Shown here piece by piece: positions 25,569-33,346 of a stretch of DNA of 60,574 bases. Source of the stretch: Rhizobiaceae bacterium (GTDB taxonomy: Bacteria; Pseudomonadota; Alphaproteobacteria; Rhizobiales; Rhizobiaceae); assembly GCA_029233925.1 (NCBI GenBank), contig JARGOX010000003.1:318470-379043 (forward strand), in the 5' to 3' direction. The first letter of the stretch is position 1; each line of letters opens with the position of its first letter. Below the pieces are notes generated by a model. That model saw only the letters and a list, made by a program, of their open reading frames with translations, did not search any database and was not told the origin of the DNA. The position numbers and the translations under genes are program-made.

Positions 25569-26339
25569 TCAGGCGAGATTGTTGGGTGCATCATAGGAAA
25601 TGCTGAACAAATCAGCCGGGTGGCGGGCAATCGACAATTCGATGTGGCGCTGATCAGCAGACTGATAGAGCATTTCCACCGTCAGGATGGGGGAGCCCTC
25701 TGCAATCTCCAGATCCGCCGCAAGCGTTTCATCTGCAATCTCGGCGCGCACCGTCACATGCGCCACTTCGAGGCGCACATTCAAACGCTGCTGAACGGAA
25801 CGAAAAATCAGGACATCGGTGAAATCCTTGCGCTTCAGTTGCGCGCCGATGTCCGGAGGAAAATAGGTGGTCACCTGAGCCTTTTTCTGGTCACCAACCG
25901 TCAACACACTGCGCAGGCAATAGCCCTTCTCATCCTTGCCCATGCCAAAATGGCGCGCCATGAGGAGCGAGCTTTCCTTCTCATAGGATTTGATGTCCAG
26001 AACCGCATCCCGGGTATACTCCGCAATATCGGCAAAACTCTTGAAATCCCAGCTCAAATTCAAAGAGGGATTGCGCGCCGCAACAAGGGCGGGTTTTGCG
26101 GAGCGTTTCTTGATCAGGCCATCAGTTTCCAGCTCGCGCAATGCCTGACGCACAGTCATCAGACTGACGCTGAAACGATCCGCGATATCGGCTTCCTTTG
26201 GCAGTTCACTGCCGACGGGATAGCTGCCGGAAACAATGGGATCACGCAGGACATCGGCAAGCTGTCGATACAACGGGCCATTGGCACGAAGCAATGGGCG
26301 CTGCGGCAGAAGATATACATCGGAAGTCTTTTCAATCAT
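25569..26339 (-). CDS. GntR-family regulator with UTRA (HutC-type) domain
   Basis: Encodes about 256 residues. The winged helix covers about 20-90 with ELPKEADIADRFSVSLMTVR as its recognition region. The UTRA effector domain follows (about 105-250), ending IARHPADLFSISY. UTRA domains bind small ligands such as sugar phosphates or carboxylates. It lies between the CUT2 operon and the E1/E2-like operon and is the nearest candidate to read the TATTATA elements before both. No such element precedes its own start. Confidence 0.9.
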   Translation of the reverse strand: MIEKTSDVYLLPQRPLLRANGPLYRQLADVLRDPIVSGSYPVGSELPKEADIADRFSVSLMTVRQALRELETDGLIKKRSAKPALVAARNPSLNLSWDFKSFADIAEYTRDAVLDIKSYEKESSLLMARHFGMGKDEKGYCLRSVLTVGDQKKAQVTTYFPPDIGAQLKRKDFTDVLIFRSVQQRLNVRLEVAHVTVRAEIADETLAADLEIAEGSPILTVEMLYQSADQRHIELSIARHPADLFSISYDAPNNLA

Positions 26340-26497
26340 GAGAATTTCTGGCTTTGTTTCTGAGTAGGCTTTTCTAACACAGAATTACGACCCGGTGAAT
26401 CAAGGATAATGGTTTTACAAACAGCCTGTGCCTCTTGTGATATCCCCAATCAAAGCCGCTAGCCCCGATCTGAAATCCTGCCCAATCGGCAGAAGCT

Positions 26498-27196
26498 TCA
26501 CACGAGCAGACGCAAGGGCGCTTCGATAGCGGCTGTGAAATGCATCAGGAATGCCACGGCATCCTCCTCTTCGATCTGCACCCCGTCAAAGAACAATGTG
26601 CACTCCGCATTCACCCGGCCATGATCAATGGCAAGCCGCATTGCCCGCCCCTGCAGCAGGGGCATGGCAACCATCCGGAGCTTTTGCGCTTCGGCAATTC
26701 TCAGGCTGAGCAATGCCGGCTCCTCAGCCTCATCGCCCGCGCCTTTTTCGACTCGGTTTTGATGAAGCTGCGTCAACGACATGCCTGTCGCATTGGCAAA
26801 TACGCGCTGCCGCCTTGCCTTGGAAAGACCCACTTCAAGCGCCACGCCTTCATGCAGATTCGCGCAGCCCGCAAAAACCTCTGCCCGCGCAAATTCTGCC
26901 GCCCGCAAAGCCAGATCAACCACCTCAAACGTCCCGCCCGCTTCGCACAGGCGCGAAAGCAGTTCGTGCAGAGATTCCATACAGATGGTGGCCGCGACGG
27001 CACATGGTACAACATTTTGCGCGGCAATCTCGCTCCTGGCCGGTTGCGGCACATATGACAGGATATCGGCCGCAACAATGCGCCCTGCCGGTCCGCTGCC
27101 AGACAAAGCCTCCAGCGCAATGCTGCGTTCACCGGCCAGGCGCCGTGCATAGGGAGATGCGATCACACGCCCGGCCTTTGCCACCGACATATCCAT
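26498..27196 (-). CDS. Degenerate E2-like protein: subunit-binding domain without lipoyl domain
   Basis: Encodes about 232 residues. Residues 11-46 form a clear peripheral-subunit-binding domain, VIASPYARRLAGE to PAGRIVAAD. The rest is a shortened acyltransferase-like core. Where an E2 has DHRxxDG near the C terminus this protein reads DGVQIEE (204-210), so the catalytic histidine is gone. There is no lipoyl domain; one is found at the end of the E1 fusion at 28233-30662. The start overlaps the previous stop as TGATG. It could be a scaffold holding E1 and an external E3. The family assignment is good; the function is inferred. Confidence 0.78.
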   Translation of the reverse strand: MDMSVAKAGRVIASPYARRLAGERSIALEALSGSGPAGRIVAADILSYVPQPARSEIAAQNVVPCAVAATICMESLHELLSRLCEAGGTFEVVDLALRAAEFARAEVFAGCANLHEGVALEVGLSKARRQRVFANATGMSLTQLHQNRVEKGAGDEAEEPALLSLRIAEAQKLRMVAMPLLQGRAMRLAIDHGRVNAECTLFFDGVQIEEEDAVAFLMHFTAAIEAPLRLLV

Positions 27197-28209
27197 CACA
27201 GCTTTAACCCATCGGCATTGATACAATTGGTCAGACGTCCCTCTTTGAGATAGGCCACCACCACTTCGACAGACTTCAGCCTGAGATCGCGCATCGCCGC
27301 CGGGCTGTAGAAGGCCGCATGCGGTGTGACGATCAGCCGACCCCTGATCCAGGCTTCCTCGCGCCGCCAGGCCGCCATCAATGGATGGTCCATATCGCTC
27401 GGCTCAACCGGCAGCACATCAAGCCCGGCCCCCGCCACCGAACCTTTGCGCATGGCCTCTTCGAGCGCAGTCAGATCGATGATCGGCCCCCGTGCCGTAT
27501 TGATGAGGATAAGGCCGGGTTTAGCAGCTGCAAATTCCGCTGCACCCAGCATTTGACGGGTTTCATCGGTCAGCGGTGCATGCACAGAGACAACATCGCT
27601 GATGGCCATCAGTTCGGCCACTGAATGAACCCGATCAAAGCCGGTTGAGAGATCAACACCCGACAACAGACAGGGGTCGTAAAACACGACACGCATATCG
27701 AATGCTGCAGCGCGCCGTGCAGCGGCAAGCCCGATACGTCCGAATCCGATGATACCAAATGTTGCCCCCTTGTGACGGCGCATCAACGGCGCTTTGGAAA
27801 AGTGCCATCCCGCCTGCCCCTGGCCTACCAGTTCATTGGCATAGGATGTCGTGCCGCGCGTCAGTGAAAGCATCAGGGCAATGGCGTGATCCGCAACCTC
27901 TGTCGTGCCATAATCAGGGACATTGCAGGCGGGTATATTGCGCGCCGCCCAGCCGGTTGCATTGATATTGTCAAACCCCACGCCGGAGCGAACAGCAATC
28001 CTTGCATTCGGGAACTCGGATGGATCCGCCGCGACATTGAACGCCGGTGAATAGTTGATCACGGCGTCGACCGTGCGGCACATATCCCTATCCAGTGGTG
28101 CAGCACTGTGCGAACCGGGGCGCGCAAGGATAAATTCCACATCCGGGAAAGCTTCGCGTTCGAGATCGGCCTCGTCATCGGCTTGCCAGTTGGCGCAAAG
28201 AATCTTCAT
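27196..28209 (-). CDS. D-2-hydroxyacid dehydrogenase, CtBP-like
   Basis: Encodes about 337 residues of the D-isomer-specific 2-hydroxyacid dehydrogenase family. The NAD-binding motif is FGIIGFGRIGLAAARRA. Catalytic Arg is in LINTARGPIID, Glu in GLDVLPVEP and His in VTPHAAFYSP; the last segment resembles CtBP-type members. The start is the ATG of MKILCAN after GGAGGAG. It lies between the E1 and E2-like genes with close spacing, so it probably acts on a 2-keto or 2-hydroxy acid in the same pathway. Confidence 0.88.
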   Translation of the reverse strand: MKILCANWQADDEADLEREAFPDVEFILARPGSHSAAPLDRDMCRTVDAVINYSPAFNVAADPSEFPNARIAVRSGVGFDNINATGWAARNIPACNVPDYGTTEVADHAIALMLSLTRGTTSYANELVGQGQAGWHFSKAPLMRRHKGATFGIIGFGRIGLAAARRAAAFDMRVVFYDPCLLSGVDLSTGFDRVHSVAELMAISDVVSVHAPLTDETRQMLGAAEFAAAKPGLILINTARGPIIDLTALEEAMRKGSVAGAGLDVLPVEPSDMDHPLMAAWRREEAWIRGRLIVTPHAAFYSPAAMRDLRLKSVEVVVAYLKEGRLTNCINADGLKL

Positions 28210-28232
28210 GGCTCCTCCTCTCCCGATGAGGT

Positions 28233-30662
28233 TCAATTGGATTTTCGGACGACACCGATCCGCCCACCCATCGGCACAATGGCACCAACAGGCTGGTCAA
28301 TGCGGATCACAGTGCCGGTGGCCGGCGCTTCGATTTCCACAATGGCCTTGTCCGTTTCGATCTCCGCGATCAAGTCACCTTCGCTGACCGCGTCGCCCAC
28401 AGCGTGCAGCCATTTCACCAAAGTGCCCTCCGAGACCGTCAGGTCACCGTGCGGCATGGTGATCGCCTCCTCATTTTCGCCAAGTGCAGAGGGTTCATTC
28501 GGCGCATCAGGAGTGGCAGGACCCGGCTTGGCGGCAGCTGTTTGGGACGCCTCGGCAATGGGCCTCGAGGCAGCGGGTGCCGCCGTGATCCCCGGCGCAT
28601 GCCAATGATCGGGAATGGGCGCAATACCGGCCACGACGGACACAGCACCATCGACAACCTGCTGTACACTCACAAGCATCGCTTCCTCAAGAACCGGCGC
28701 AAAGGGGTGCGAGGTCGGCGCGCTGTGCAAACGCCCGACGGGCGCATCCAGATCGTCAAAGGCCAGCTCATTGATTGTCTGCGCAATTTCCCCGCCGATG
28801 CCGCACATCGCCCAGGCTTCATCCACCACAAGCAACCGATGGGTTTTTTTGACGCTATCCACGATGGTTCCGACATCCAGCGGCATGATCGTCCGCAGAT
28901 CGATCACTTCGGCATCCACGCCCCGCTCAAGCAGAGCTTCACTCGCCTGCAACGCCACGCCGACCATCTGCCCGGCGGCCACGATGGTGATATCCGCTCC
29001 CACCCGGGCCAGACGCGCTGACCCGAAGGGAACATAATGTTCGTCGCTCGGCACCTCCCCCTTTGACGCGAAGAGCGCCTTGGGTTCGAGCATGATCACC
29101 GGATCGCTGGCGCGCAACGCCGTCTTCATCAGACCTTTGGCGTCTGCCGGCGTTGCCGGCACACAGACAACAAGACCCGGCATCTGTGCGAAAATCGGAT
29201 GATAGATGCCACTGTGGTGCGGTCCCGAACTGCGCAGCGCACCGGCCCCAGCACGCACCACCATAGGGGCATTCATTGCACCATTGCTCATATAACGCAG
29301 CTTGGCGGCCTGCAGGAATATCTGCCCGGCTGTCTCAAACGCAAAATCGGCAAACATCAAATCCGCCACAGCCCGTGTGCCGGTTGCTGACGCACCCACG
29401 GCAGCAGCCGTGAACCCCTGTTCGGAAATCGGCGTATCGATCATCCGCTCCGCGCCAAATTCATCCCAGAGATTTTTGGTATGGGCAAAACTGCCGCCGC
29501 GCTCGCCGGTTCCCTCCCCCAGATAAATAATATGGGGATTGGCACGCATCTCTTCGGCAATGCCGTCCCGGACAGCCTCAAGCCAGCCCTGAACCCGGGT
29601 CCCACCGGACGCCTGGGGCCTGGTGGCTTCAACAGGATTGATCGGATCCGCAAAAACATGCCGCCGCACGGTTGCCGGATCAGGTTTTGGCGCTTTGCGG
29701 GCAAATTCCAGCGCGTCCTGCACAATCTCGTCGATCCGCGCCTCGATCTTTGCAAGATCGTCAGCCTCGGCAACGCCGAAATCTTCAATCAGCCGTTTGC
29801 GAAACAGGTCGACCGGATCGCGTTTCACCCAGGCGTCAACCTCTTCCTGCGTCCTGTAAGTGCCGACAACCGGGTCGCCCTCATGGTGCCCAACGGTACG
29901 ATAGGTCTTGCACTCCAGAAGTGTCGGCCCCTTGCCGGTGCGCGCCCTCTCGCTCGCCTCTTTCATGGCCAGCCAGACGGCAAACACGTCATTGCCGTCG
30001 ACGGCAATGCCCGGCATGCCATAGGAAGCAGCCTTGCTTGCAATATCCGTGTTGCGTGTCACGGTGCTCAGCGGCGTCGCCGTTGCATAGAGGTTGTTCT
30101 CGCACACAAAAACGGTGGGCGCATTCAGCACCGCGGCAAGATTGAGCCCTTCATGGAACGCTCCATGGTTCGTGGCTCCATCGCCAAAAAAGGCAACACC
30201 AATATCATCACGCCCCCTGCACCGGGCACTCAGACCAATGCCGACGGCATGACCGATGCCGGCCCCGACAATACCATTGGTGCCGAAGAGACCCACGGAC
30301 CTGTCATAGAGGTGCATGGTGCCACCCCGGCCGCCACAGATACCATCGGCCTTGCCGAAGAGCTCCGCCATGACGCGGCGCGGCTCGGAACCCTTGGCCA
30401 GCGCATGTCCATGGCCGCGATGCGTGGAGGTCACCCAGTCGGTGGTGCGCAAATGCGCGCACACACCGACGCCGGTTGCTTCCTGACCAATATAAAGATG
30501 AAGAAATCCGGGTGTTTCACCCTTTCGGGTCGCAACCTGTGCGACACTCTCGAACCGGCGCAGCAGCACCATCTGTTCGAACAGACCGATCAGCACCTCC
30601 CGATCGGGAAGGTTTTTTCGCTCTTGTCCCATCCATGTGCCTGACTTTGCGGAAACAACCAT
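28233..30662 (-). CDS. ThDP-dependent E1 alpha-beta fusion with C-terminal lipoyl domain
   Basis: Encodes about 809 residues in one chain. E1 alpha (about 20-335) has HRGHGHALAKG and the thiamine-diphosphate motif GDGATNHGAFHEGLN to CENN. E1 beta (about 355-680) has YLGEGTGERGG, DTPISEQGF and VVDEAWAMCGIGGE. A Pro/Ala-rich linker leads to a lipoyl domain (735-809) with ETDKA, lipoyl Lys772. E1 enzymes normally come as separate chains and the lipoyl domain belongs to E2. The nearest families are acetoin and branched-chain 2-oxoacid dehydrogenases. Start: ATG after GGGGAGGAAT. Operator copy C lies 68-85 bp upstream. Confidence 0.9.
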   Translation of the reverse strand: MVVSAKSGTWMGQERKNLPDREVLIGLFEQMVLLRRFESVAQVATRKGETPGFLHLYIGQEATGVGVCAHLRTTDWVTSTHRGHGHALAKGSEPRRVMAELFGKADGICGGRGGTMHLYDRSVGLFGTNGIVGAGIGHAVGIGLSARCRGRDDIGVAFFGDGATNHGAFHEGLNLAAVLNAPTVFVCENNLYATATPLSTVTRNTDIASKAASYGMPGIAVDGNDVFAVWLAMKEASERARTGKGPTLLECKTYRTVGHHEGDPVVGTYRTQEEVDAWVKRDPVDLFRKRLIEDFGVAEADDLAKIEARIDEIVQDALEFARKAPKPDPATVRRHVFADPINPVEATRPQASGGTRVQGWLEAVRDGIAEEMRANPHIIYLGEGTGERGGSFAHTKNLWDEFGAERMIDTPISEQGFTAAAVGASATGTRAVADLMFADFAFETAGQIFLQAAKLRYMSNGAMNAPMVVRAGAGALRSSGPHHSGIYHPIFAQMPGLVVCVPATPADAKGLMKTALRASDPVIMLEPKALFASKGEVPSDEHYVPFGSARLARVGADITIVAAGQMVGVALQASEALLERGVDAEVIDLRTIMPLDVGTIVDSVKKTHRLLVVDEAWAMCGIGGEIAQTINELAFDDLDAPVGRLHSAPTSHPFAPVLEEAMLVSVQQVVDGAVSVVAGIAPIPDHWHAPGITAAPAASRPIAEASQTAAAKPGPATPDAPNEPSALGENEEAITMPHGDLTVSEGTLVKWLHAVGDAVSEGDLIAEIETDKAIVEIEAPATGTVIRIDQPVGAIVPMGGRIGVVRKSN

Positions 30663-30729
30663 ATTCCTCCCCCTCAATGGCCCATACGTGCGTTCCCGCG
30701 CCATCTCATAGAGCCATGGCTTACAATAT

Positions 30730-30747
30730 TATTATAATAGCATAATG
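30730..30747. promoter_or_regulatory. TATTATA-N4-TATAATA-type operator, copy C
   Basis: Reads TATTATA-ATAG-CATAATG: a perfect left half and five of seven in the right. It lies in the 134-bp gap before the E1 fusion gene. Confidence 0.62.
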
Positions 30748-30796
30748 TCTAGGGCTTTTGCGCGGAAGACTGAAACCGCACTTCAATCGAACCGTT

Positions 30797-31363
30797 CTAG
30801 AAATTGCGCCCATAACCGGCGCTCCAGCCACCATCGACCGACAATATCTGCCCGGTGGTATAGCTATTGAGCGGATCGCAAAGGAAAAGCAAAGGCGCAA
30901 TCACCTCATCGCGGGTCGCTGCCCGGCCCTGCGGAACGTGGGACAACATGGCCGCATCTCCCGCCTCTTCGGGTTCACCCAACAGGCCGACGCCCAGGGC
31001 GTTCACCAGCACCTTTGGCCCATGCTCCATGGCAAGCACCCGCATAGCTGCCATTGCTGCAGCCATTTGCGTTGAATATTCCGGGTAGCGGCGCATCGGC
31101 ATGGCGGCAATGGCCGACAGGATGAAGACAATCCTGCTGCCCGTGCCCATCGCCTGTGCGACAGAGCGCGCCTTTGAAACCGATGGTTCAAGCTGAATAT
31201 CGGCACAGGGAACGAGCGGAAATGAAACGATCAGCAGATCAGGCACCGCGGCGTCATCAATCACCGACGCACCATTTGCAACAAGTGCTTGTTTTGCGCT
31301 GGCCGTGACCCTGTTGTCCGCACCGGTAAACAGCACTGCCCTGTCATTGAGATCAATCTTCAT
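30797..31363 (-). CDS. Shortened, degenerate SDR-like protein
   Basis: Encodes about 188 residues against about 250 for a normal short-chain dehydrogenase. The C-terminal part is recognisable (GQILSVDGGWSAGYG, MEHGPKVLVNALGVG). The glycine motif is lost (TGADNRVTAS), the NNAG region is missing, and the catalytic YxxxK reads YSTQM (Tyr96, Met100). It starts right after the stop of the next SDR gene, which lacks the catalytic tyrosine instead. The reading frame is intact, so this is a divergent protein rather than a broken gene. Start is ATG 31363 or GTG 31369. Confidence 0.75.
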   Translation of the reverse strand: MKIDLNDRAVLFTGADNRVTASAKQALVANGASVIDDAAVPDLLIVSFPLVPCADIQLEPSVSKARSVAQAMGTGSRIVFILSAIAAMPMRRYPEYSTQMAAAMAAMRVLAMEHGPKVLVNALGVGLLGEPEEAGDAAMLSHVPQGRAATRDEVIAPLLFLCDPLNSYTTGQILSVDGGWSAGYGRNF

Positions 31364-31369
31364 GGCCAC

Positions 31370-32149
31370 CTACATCATATATCCGGCGGTCCAGCCGCCG
31401 TCGACGGCCAGAATCTGGCCGTTCACATACCCCGCACCCGGAGACGCCAGAAACAGCGCGGCTTCGGCTATCTCTTGCGCAGTTCCCGGCCGGTTCAACG
31501 GAATGTGCTGCATGAATTCTTCTGTGCGGGAGGAAAAACTGCCGTCCTCGCTGTAAAATAGCTTTCTGGTCAAATCCGTCATGACGGAACCAGGCGCAAT
31601 GGCATTGGTCAGCACGCCCTGCGATCCCAATTCCAGTGCCATGGATCGCGTCAGATGGATGATACCCGCCTTGGCGGCAACGAAGGGACTTTGCAAACGC
31701 ATGGCAGCAAGTCCAACCACGGATGCAATATTGATCACCCTGCCACCATTGCCGCTGGCCAGCATCGGCGCAAGCGCCGCCCGGCTCATCAGATAGAGGC
31801 CGTCAAGGTCGATGCGGACAATCCGGTTCCACTCATCCAGCGGGAATGCGTCTATATTGACGCGGTGCGCCTGGGTGTTGATACCGGCATTATTGACGAG
31901 AATATCCAGCCTTCCGGCCTCCCGCATGATCTGTAAAACCAAGTTCTCGACAGAATCCGGCTGACTGATGTCGACTGCTAGGGCAATCGCATCGGCAAGG
32001 CCATCGGCGACCTGAATTGCCCCCTGAAGATTGATATCGGCGATGATGACGCGAGCACCATTGTCCGTCAGACGCTCGGCAATCGCGCTGCCAATCGCAC
32101 CTGCCGCGCCGGTAACCAATGCGACCTTGCCTTCCAAATCGCACTGCAT
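31370..32149 (-). CDS. Short-chain dehydrogenase with Tyr-to-Phe active site
   Basis: Encodes about 259 residues with an intact SDR frame: cofactor motif TGAAGAIGSAIA, LVNNAGIN, Ser143 in NIASVVG and the C-terminal GQILAVDGGWTAGYM. The catalytic motif reads FVAAK (Phe156 to Lys160) where an active SDR has YxxxK, and the usual Asn looks like Asp114. Loss of the tyrosine should abolish or strongly change normal dehydrogenase chemistry. The neighbouring short SDR keeps Tyr but loses Lys. AAAGGA precedes the ATG. Operator copy D lies 26-43 bp upstream. Confidence 0.85.
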   Translation of the reverse strand: MQCDLEGKVALVTGAAGAIGSAIAERLTDNGARVIIADINLQGAIQVADGLADAIALAVDISQPDSVENLVLQIMREAGRLDILVNNAGINTQAHRVNIDAFPLDEWNRIVRIDLDGLYLMSRAALAPMLASGNGGRVINIASVVGLAAMRLQSPFVAAKAGIIHLTRSMALELGSQGVLTNAIAPGSVMTDLTRKLFYSEDGSFSSRTEEFMQHIPLNRPGTAQEIAEAALFLASPGAGYVNGQILAVDGGWTAGYMM

Positions 32150-32174
32150 GACCCGTTTCCTTTCGCCTGAATAT

Positions 32175-32192
32175 TATTATACTAATATAATA
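32175..32192. promoter_or_regulatory. TATTATA-N4-TATAATA operator, copy D (perfect palindrome)
   Basis: TATTATA-CTAA-TATAATA has two perfect 7-bp half-sites. It is the best of four such elements and lies just upstream of the SDR pair, where a bound repressor would block transcription. Confidence 0.72.
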
Positions 32193-32292
32193 TGCTGGGC
32201 GAGCTGGCAAGACATCAGGATGAACCTGCAGCCGCGTGGATGCAATCCGGGCAAGGTGGCGATCTGCGAAAGGGTCGAAGCAGGCCTGGCTG

Positions 32293-33294
32293 TCAGATCA
32301 CATCATGCCTGATCAATGCCTTTTGCACTGCCGATGTGCCCGACGACAATTCGCCATACATCGAGGGAACATCTTCCAGACTGATCTGTCTGCAGGTCAG
32401 GCACGCGAGTTTCGGTGCAAGTTCGGCCAGCAGCAAAACCGCTTCCTCAAGCTCATTGTCAAAGGCGGCACATCCAGACAGGCGCAAGCCCCCTTCAACA
32501 ATCCTGTTCATGTCAAAGGTGATATTGCTGCCGTAAAGACCAACGACAACCAGATCGCCACCCCGCTTGACGCTGGACAGTGACGTTTCGAAAGCACCGG
32601 CAGATCCGGTCGTATCGATACAAGCATCGAAGGCATTGTCCTGCAATTCGCCTGCACCGGGGATACCAAGGCCCAGTGCCTTGCAAAAGATTTCCTGTCG
32701 TTCCTGATTGGTGTCAAACAGCGCAATGTTGCGCACACCACGATGCTGCAACAGGATCGCCGTCAGTGCACCAATTGTGCCGGCGCCCATGACAAGCACG
32801 TCCTTTGGCACTGCAGTGCCAAGCCGGTTGACCGCATGAAGCGCCACGGCCAGAGGCTCTGCGAGGACCGCAATGTGGGACGGGACAGATTGATCCGGCA
32901 GACGGATGAGTTGCTGCTCGGCCTGGACCGTCAGAGGCGCGAAACCGCCATCATTGACCTCACCGACAAAGCCCATCTGGCTACACAGATACCCATGACC
33001 CGACCGGCATTTATCGCAGGTCAGACAGGGCATGCGGCTGTCTGCGACCACCCGATCTCCCACTTTCAAAGCAGAAACACCTGCACCAGTCTTCAGCACC
33101 GTCGCGACAAATTCATGCCCCGGGACGGATGGGCTGCGTGATATCCATTGCCCGGTGTGAAAATTATGCAGATCGGACCCGCATATGCCCGCCATTTCAA
33201 CGCGCAACAGAACGTCCCGCTCGTTTAGGATCACCGGCTCGACAACATCTTCGATCCTCAGATCATCGGCGGCATACAGACAGGCAGCCCTCAT
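32293..33294 (-). CDS. Zinc alcohol/polyol dehydrogenase (MDR, idonate/sorbitol-type)
   Basis: Encodes about 333 residues. Catalytic-zinc residues are in GICGSDLH and PGHEF. The structural zinc site is PCLTCDKCRSGHGYLC. The NAD-binding motif is VMGAGTIGALTA. The DLHNFHTGQW segment is close to L-idonate 5-dehydrogenase and sorbitol dehydrogenase. AAGGAAAG precedes the ATG. It oxidises a secondary alcohol of a polyol or sugar acid, substrate unknown. It sits between the histidinol-dehydrogenase-like gene and the SDR pair and could belong with either. Confidence 0.9.
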   Translation of the reverse strand: MRAACLYAADDLRIEDVVEPVILNERDVLLRVEMAGICGSDLHNFHTGQWISRSPSVPGHEFVATVLKTGAGVSALKVGDRVVADSRMPCLTCDKCRSGHGYLCSQMGFVGEVNDGGFAPLTVQAEQQLIRLPDQSVPSHIAVLAEPLAVALHAVNRLGTAVPKDVLVMGAGTIGALTAILLQHRGVRNIALFDTNQERQEIFCKALGLGIPGAGELQDNAFDACIDTTGSAGAFETSLSSVKRGGDLVVVGLYGSNITFDMNRIVEGGLRLSGCAAFDNELEEAVLLLAELAPKLACLTCRQISLEDVPSMYGELSSGTSAVQKALIRHDVI

Positions 33295-33346
33295 GTACTT
33301 TCCTTTGTTTTAAAACACGCAAGACCATAAGGCTTTGCCACTGGTG

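Noticed and set aside
30797-31363. Calling the short SDR a pseudogene
   Set aside because: The frame is intact, closely packed in its operon, and ends in a conserved SDR C terminus; divergent function is as likely as decay.
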